DNA of 64,000 nucleotides from Rhodospirillaceae bacterium (GTDB lineage Bacteria; Pseudomonadota; Alphaproteobacteria; Rhodospirillales; Rhodospirillaceae), in contig JAPKDQ010000001.1 in assembly GCA_028822445.1 (NCBI GenBank), positions 496,001 to 560,000 of the forward strand, written 5' to 3'. Each line of letters opens with the position of its first letter. The stretch's first letter is position 1. Below the pieces are notes generated by a model, which saw only the letters and a program-made list of their open reading frames with translations, was not told where the DNA came from and did not search any database. A program made the translations under genes and the position numbers. Shown here piece after piece: positions 56,200 through 64,000 of the stretch.

Positions 56200-57612
56200 A
56201 TGACTGACCCATTTGACCCGAGCATTGACCGACGTGACTTCTTCGCCGGCATCGGCGCTGGTGCTGCAGGAATGATTGGCGCGACCATGCTTGGGGGCAA
56301 GGAAGCGCATGCCAACTGGGGCCTCGTCGCCCCTGGTCCTGTGCCAGGCGAAGACTTTGATGGCCGCTCTCTCGTAAACAAAGCGCGCGCCTATGAAATC
56401 ATGGAGCGGGAAGACATCGACGGTATCGTCGCGCTCAACCCTGTCAACGTATTCTATCTCGGAAACTACTTTTCCTACGAGCTGCAAAAGCTGCGCGCCA
56501 TTCCCAGTTTCGCAGTCATGCCACGTGACCCGAACAAGCCATCGTTTCTCGTCGTATCCAGTTCGGATCTTTGGTTCATCGCCAACGCAGACCGTGAGCA
56601 CCCGGAGATTATTCCTTATGGCGCTCCGAGCGGTTGGGAGAGCTATCACGACCGGGATATATGGAGCCAGGAGCCTGAATCCCTCAGTTTTTCGCGTATG
56701 CCTGAGAATACGGAAGCCCTGACTGACATCGAAAAGGGCTGGTACGAGCTTGAAAAGCGATGGGAATCCGGCAAGGTCGCCACTCCTGAGTGGGGGCTGG
56801 TCCAAGCGTTGAAGGAAGCTGGGCTGATCAACGGTAAGGTTGCCGTCGATGACATGCGCGTTGCGGATATTCTCAACACGCTCGGTCAGGATACGGTTAC
56901 CTGCGTCCCTGGCGATAACACCTTCCGCAAAATTCGCATGATAAAATCCGATGTAGAAGTTGGTCATATGCGGCACATTGCGCAGGCGAACCAGGACGCC
57001 TGCATGGCGATGCTGTCCCAAATCAAAGTTGGCATGACCAAAGCCGATTTTGATACCATCTTTATGGTTGAAGCCGCTAAGCGCGGAGCTAAGGCCATGT
57101 GGATTGCCTCTGGCACCATCGGCGGGTTCCGTCATGGCGAAGTCGTCGAAGGTCAGGCCATGATGGTCGACGCCGTTAGCCAGACTAACTTTTATCATGG
57201 CGACTTCGGTCGCACTTGGTGTGTCGGTGAACCGCCCAAAGAGCTGCAAGAGCGTATGAGACTCACCAGCATCGCCCGTGAAGTGGCCCACGATATTGTA
57301 AGGCCGGGTATGAAGTACTCGGAGCTGCAGGGTACGGTTACAACGGCGGTTAAAAAAGCCAGCCCTAGTGGTTGGGTTATGGGTGTGGGGCCGCATTCTG
57401 TTGGATTGCAACACACCGACCAACCGTATCGGGATGGTCTGCCGTTCGTGGTTGGAGATGATCTCACGTTCCAGGAAAACATGACTCTGACGATCGATCT
57501 ACCTCAGGTCGAGATTGGCTGGGGGGCGACGCACCTGGAAGATCTGATCATGATTACCAAGGGTGGCTATGAGCCACTGGCGACCATGAGTGACCCTTTG
57601 ATAATCCTTTAG
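56200..57612 (+). CDS. Tat-exported M24-family (creatinase/prolidase-like) protein
   Basis: A 470-residue protein. The N-terminus has a twin-arginine signal (DRRDFFAGIGAG, then a hydrophobic stretch to about residue 40). A creatinase-like N-terminal domain precedes a pita-bread M24 domain. The metal ligands read Asp324, Asp335, His399, Asp433 (normally Glu, in TIDLP) and Glu447. The His sits in GPHSVG instead of the usual GHGxG. It could be a peptidase or a C-N hydrolase working in the periplasm. It follows the VOC genes by 23 bases and overlaps the convergent gluQRS gene by four. Confidence 0.88.
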   Translation: MTDPFDPSIDRRDFFAGIGAGAAGMIGATMLGGKEAHANWGLVAPGPVPGEDFDGRSLVNKARAYEIMEREDIDGIVALNPVNVFYLGNYFSYELQKLRAIPSFAVMPRDPNKPSFLVVSSSDLWFIANADREHPEIIPYGAPSGWESYHDRDIWSQEPESLSFSRMPENTEALTDIEKGWYELEKRWESGKVATPEWGLVQALKEAGLINGKVAVDDMRVADILNTLGQDTVTCVPGDNTFRKIRMIKSDVEVGHMRHIAQANQDACMAMLSQIKVGMTKADFDTIFMVEAAKRGAKAMWIASGTIGGFRHGEVVEGQAMMVDAVSQTNFYHGDFGRTWCVGEPPKELQERMRLTSIAREVAHDIVRPGMKYSELQGTVTTAVKKASPSGWVMGVGPHSVGLQHTDQPYRDGLPFVVGDDLTFQENMTLTIDLPQVEIGWGATHLEDLIMITKGGYEPLATMSDPLIIL

Positions 57613-58445
57613 GGCATCAGTCCTTTAACGTCGTCGGGAGTGAGCCCACGCTGGCGCATCGCTCGCAGCGTTACGGCTTTGTCCCTTTTTGACAGTCGTT
57701 TCCCGGTTTCGTCTAATATCAAATTGTGATGCTTGTATACTGGCGGCTTTAGACCCAGTAGCTGATGAAGAAGAGCCTGGAGCCCCGCCGCTTCGCATAA
57801 GTCTCGACCGCGGATGATATGAGTGATGCCCTGCGCGGCATCATCCACTACCGATGAAAGGTGATAACTGGTGCCATTGTCCTTGCGTCCCAGCACCACA
57901 TCCCCGAATCGTTGGGCCTCGGCTAGCTGTTTAACCAATCCTTCGGCTGTGTCTTCCAAGTATACCAATGTAGAGAAAGTAGCCCCAAGCGTCGCTTCTG
58001 CTTCTGTCAGAGAAAGCCTCCACGCATAGGGCCTTCCGTCCACCAGATTATCCCGCTCTTCTAGTGCAGTTAATGGCCCGCTGCGGAAGGCCGCTGTCGT
58101 CGTTTCATGGGGGGCGCTCATGGCTTGTTCAATATCTTTTCGCGTCTTGAAACAGCGGTAGACCAAACCACGCTCATGGAGATATGTGAGGTTTGCTTCG
58201 TATATCGCCATTCGGTCTGACTGTCGCAGAACTGGTTTCTCCCACGCGAGCCCTAACCAGGTTAGGTCTTCATTGATCGCTGCTTCGTACTCTGGCTTAC
58301 AGCGCCCTTGGTCGATGTCTTCAATCCGCAATAGGAATCGCCCTTGAGCAGAGTGAGCGCGTTGGAAATTAATAAGCGCTGAATAGGCGTGGCCCAAATG
58401 CAGGTAGCCAGTGGGGGATGGTGCAAAGCGCGTGACGGTTTCCAT
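57609..58445 (-). CDS. gluQ: Glutamyl-Q tRNA(Asp) synthetase
   Basis: A 278-residue GluQRS, which attaches glutamate to the queuosine base of tRNA-Asp. It is a GluRS catalytic domain without the anticodon-binding half. The HIGH-type motif reads HLGHAYS at about residue 16 and the KMSKS-type motif reads RLSKRDKA near 257. The zinc-binding CxC reads Cys98-Phe-Lys100 and the later Tyr/Cys ligands are not seen, so this copy probably lacks zinc. It stands alone on its strand. Confidence 0.92.
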   Translation of the reverse strand: METVTRFAPSPTGYLHLGHAYSALINFQRAHSAQGRFLLRIEDIDQGRCKPEYEAAINEDLTWLGLAWEKPVLRQSDRMAIYEANLTYLHERGLVYRCFKTRKDIEQAMSAPHETTTAAFRSGPLTALEERDNLVDGRPYAWRLSLTEAEATLGATFSTLVYLEDTAEGLVKQLAEAQRFGDVVLGRKDNGTSYHLSSVVDDAAQGITHIIRGRDLCEAAGLQALLHQLLGLKPPVYKHHNLILDETGKRLSKRDKAVTLRAMRQRGLTPDDVKGLMP

Positions 58446-58658
58446 CAGTCAGGAATACACGTGCGGGGGGCTAGGCGTTACGATTTATTTTGATGCGGGG
58501 GGGCAGCAGGTCCAATTTAACCCTGAAAACCTTCCTTTCTTTGGGGCCGTGCGACTTTCAGGTACTTTTTGGTCTGCTAGGTCCGGTCAAAGACGACCTA
58601 ATAAGAAAAAGGAGATAAGTTCCTTAATGTTGATTATATGTAAAATTTTAGTTACACT

Positions 58659-58677
58659 ATCAACAATACATTGATAA
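58659..58677 (+). promoter_or_regulatory. Possible operator upstream of the LysR gene
   Basis: TATCAA and TTGATA form 6-bp arms around 7 bases. A third half-site, GTTGAT, lies at 58630-58635. The site is 31 bases before the LysR start, in an AT-rich stretch, and fits the common autoregulation of LysR genes. The 263-bp gap 58446-58708 holds no gene that I can support. Confidence 0.35.
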
Positions 58678-58708
58678 CTTTGTTAAGTTTTTAATTTAGG
58701 TGCGCCAT

Positions 58709-59602
58709 ATGGATACAATTGATGGCATGCGAGCCTTCGCCCGGGTGGTCGAGACGGGCAGTTTTACGGAGGCGGCCCGTCGCCTCAGCATTTCAACGGC
58801 CTTGGCAAGCAAGTACGTCCGCCAGCTTGAATCTCGCCTTGGGGCGCGGCTGCTCAACCGCACCACCCGGAGCCTGAGTACTACTGAGGTAGGTCGGGCT
58901 TACTGGGACCGTTGCACACGTATCCTCAAGGACTTCGAAGAGCTTGAAGACTCTGTTGCGGATGAGCATGGCGAACCGCGCGGGCAATTGCGCATTGCCG
59001 GCTCACGCGCCTTTGGCGAAGAGACGCTGGTGCCCGCCATCAGTTCATTCCTGGAGCGATACCCCGAGATCTCTGTTGATTTGCAACTGGACGATCGCAC
59101 CGTTGATGTCCTCGCCGAGGGCTTCGACATCGCCATCCGTGTTGGCGACCTTCAGGACCCGTCTCTCATCGCAAGACGCATCGCTGCCCACCCGCATTAC
59201 ATGTGCGCGTCGGTGGATTATCTTGCAGCGTATGGTGAGCCCAAAACGCCGCAGGATTTGCTCAGCCATCGCTGCATCATCAACACCGGGGTTACCCCCA
59301 CTAACCAGTGGCAGTTTCAGATCAACGGTCAGGCCTCACAGGTCAGAGTTCCCTCAAGCGTGAGGGTGAACACCGAGCGGGCGACAGCAACACTCGTGCA
59401 TGCCGGGCGCGGCATCGGCCTGTGTTTGTATTCAACCGTGAAGAATGATCTTGTGTCAGGACGCCTGGTACGTGTGTTGCGCAAGTTCGAGGCATCCGAC
59501 GCTAGCGTCTACGCGGCTTACCCCCGCAGCGAACACCTCAGCGGAAAAGTACGCGCGTTTGTAGAGCATTTGCTTACGACGTTTGCCGCTTATCGGGTGT
59601 AA
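58709..59602 (+). CDS. LysR-family transcriptional regulator
   Basis: A 297-residue LysR regulator of the AaeR/DmlR-like branch. The helix-turn-helix is at about residues 4-62 (MRAFARVVETGSFTEAARRL, then ALASKYVRQLESRLG). The linker and effector domain follow (LNRTTRSLSTTEVG, GFDIAIRVGDL, GIGLCLYS). ATG 58709 has TTAGG about nine bases upstream; an in-frame GTG at 58700 is the alternative. No catabolic gene is adjacent, so the target is unclear. Confidence 0.92.
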   Translation: MDTIDGMRAFARVVETGSFTEAARRLSISTALASKYVRQLESRLGARLLNRTTRSLSTTEVGRAYWDRCTRILKDFEELEDSVADEHGEPRGQLRIAGSRAFGEETLVPAISSFLERYPEISVDLQLDDRTVDVLAEGFDIAIRVGDLQDPSLIARRIAAHPHYMCASVDYLAAYGEPKTPQDLLSHRCIINTGVTPTNQWQFQINGQASQVRVPSSVRVNTERATATLVHAGRGIGLCLYSTVKNDLVSGRLVRVLRKFEASDASVYAAYPRSEHLSGKVRAFVEHLLTTFAAYRV

Positions 59603-59818
59603 AAGCGAGCTATTAGTGTGACACCTTTTCCAAGATGACTTTCATGAATGAATTTTTAGAAGTGCCGTGGATTTGTAAACCATGCTCGTTTGTAAGAAAA
59701 TTTAAAACGCGATTCTACCTCATAAAATTTTCAAAAAGTTTTGTGCATGGTCTCTTTCTTCGCAATATTGTAAGAAAAAAACTAAGACCTTAGAAATACA
59801 TAGCTTTGGATTGAAGCT
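59603..59818. other. AT-rich gap without recognised genes
   Basis: These 216 bases lie between the convergent LysR and ligA genes and are visibly richer in A and T than the flanks. An 11-base direct repeat TTGTAAGAAAA occurs at 59690-59700 and 59768-59778. No hairpin with a T-run was found. Confidence 0.5.
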
Positions 59819-63608
<3,790 letters not shown>

Positions 63609-63623
63609 TGGCCGTCCGTCTTT

Positions 63624-64000
63624 CTAAAATCGCCACCATGGCTCTTTGTCATCTTCGGTCTGCGTAGCCTCTCGGCGTTCTTCCCGGACACTGCGTTCAA
63701 CACCGGCAAGGTTGTAGGCATCTTGGTACCAATCGCTGCCAGGGTAGTTGTATCCTAGGACTGCCGCTGATCGTTTTGCTTCGGACGCCAATCCGAGTGA
63801 AATGTAGGCTTCAGTTAGACGAAAGAGCGCTTCAGGTGCGTGAGTTGTATTTCCGTAATCTTCCACAACAGCCTTAAATCGATTGATCGCGGCTAAGTAG
63901 TGCTGTCGATTGAGGTAGAATCGACCGACGGCCATTTCTTTTCCCGCTAGGTGATCTCGTGTGAGATCTATTTTTAGGCGGGCATCACGTGAGTAGGCGG
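63624..64000 (-). CDS. bamD: BamD, outer-membrane protein assembly factor (C-terminal part, cut by window edge)
   Basis: About 125 C-terminal residues of BamD, the essential TPR lipoprotein of the BAM complex that inserts beta-barrel proteins in the outer membrane. Readable motifs are RDHLAGKEMAVGRFYLNR, YLAAINRFKAVVEDYG and APEALFRLTEAYISLGL. The C-terminal tail is charged and ends PWWRF. The N-terminal lipobox and first repeats lie beyond base 64000. It is the upstream member of the bamD-recN-ligA operon, with 15 bases before recN. Confidence 0.93.
   Translation of the reverse strand, partial: AYSRDARLKIDLTRDHLAGKEMAVGRFYLNRQHYLAAINRFKAVVEDYGNTTHAPEALFRLTEAYISLGLASEAKRSAAVLGYNYPGSDWYQDAYNLAGVERSVREERREATQTEDDKEPWWRF

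Noticed and set aside
56122-57423. A 433-codon open frame on the minus strand
   Set aside because: It lies wholly antisense to the M24 gene, which has clear family motifs and a Tat signal. Its translation is rich in Arg, His and Thr with no recognisable domain. It is a by-product of codon use in the real gene.
58411-58674. An 87-codon plus-strand frame before the LysR gene
   Set aside because: It begins antisense to the gluQRS start and ends in AT-rich sequence. No family or ribosome binding site.

Overview
The window looks like the chromosome of a free-living alphaproteobacterium. The supporting features are the bamD-recN-ligA string, a yqeY-dnaG-rpoD operon divergent from carAB-greA, a DnaG whose zinc ligands are mostly replaced, MlaA/MlaC side by side, a fused CysN/CysC, and TonB-dependent receptors with the 'LEEIVVTAR' box. 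The order cannot be fixed from this sequence; Rhodospirillales-like gene order is my best guess. Genes are densely packed on both strands. No rRNA, CRISPR array, intact insertion sequence or prophage was seen.

Layout. 1-16 kb is core: uvrB (cut by the left edge), an aspartate aminotransferase, an alpha/beta hydrolase, a LysR regulator, trxB, an Lrp-type regulator, greA, carB, carA, then divergently yqeY, dnaG and rpoD, closed by a terminator. 16-18 kb is a scar: an exported hydrolase-like protein, a tRNA with CAT anticodon (probably tRNA-Ile2), and beside it the tail of a serine recombinase plus other gene debris. 18-29.6 kb is accessory metabolism: an orphan ABC solute-binding protein, a co-directional FAD oxidoreductase / MFS / SDR / Gfo-Idh-MocA operon, two more hydrolases, a MATE exporter and a tannase/feruloyl-esterase-like protein. 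29.6-37 kb holds cysD-cysNC, a Tat-exported DUF1838-like protein, a TPR protein and ettA.

37-45 kb carries MmgE/PrpD, two TonB-dependent receptors and mlaA-mlaC. 45-51.5 kb is housekeeping (metF, uvrD/pcrA, prmA, an M24B aminopeptidase). 51.6-57.6 kb is the most distinctive accessory block: an IclR regulator, a TonB-dependent receptor, two paralogous VOC-fold proteins that both carry signal peptides and lack the usual metal ligands, and a Tat-exported M24 protein with a changed metal site. Apart from the regulator, every product is predicted to be exported, so I read it as an outer-membrane uptake plus periplasmic processing or binding unit for an unknown compound. An intrinsic terminator lies across the 5' end of the first VOC gene. 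The right end holds gluQRS, a LysR regulator, ligA, recN and the C-terminal part of bamD.

No clearly new defence or mobile system is visible. The best leads are the exported VOC/M24 unit and its embedded terminator, the recombinase scar next to the tRNA, several hydrolases or reductases with changed catalytic residues, and strong unexplained inverted repeats at 3147-3194, 44781-44849, 48274-48353 and 52525-52538.
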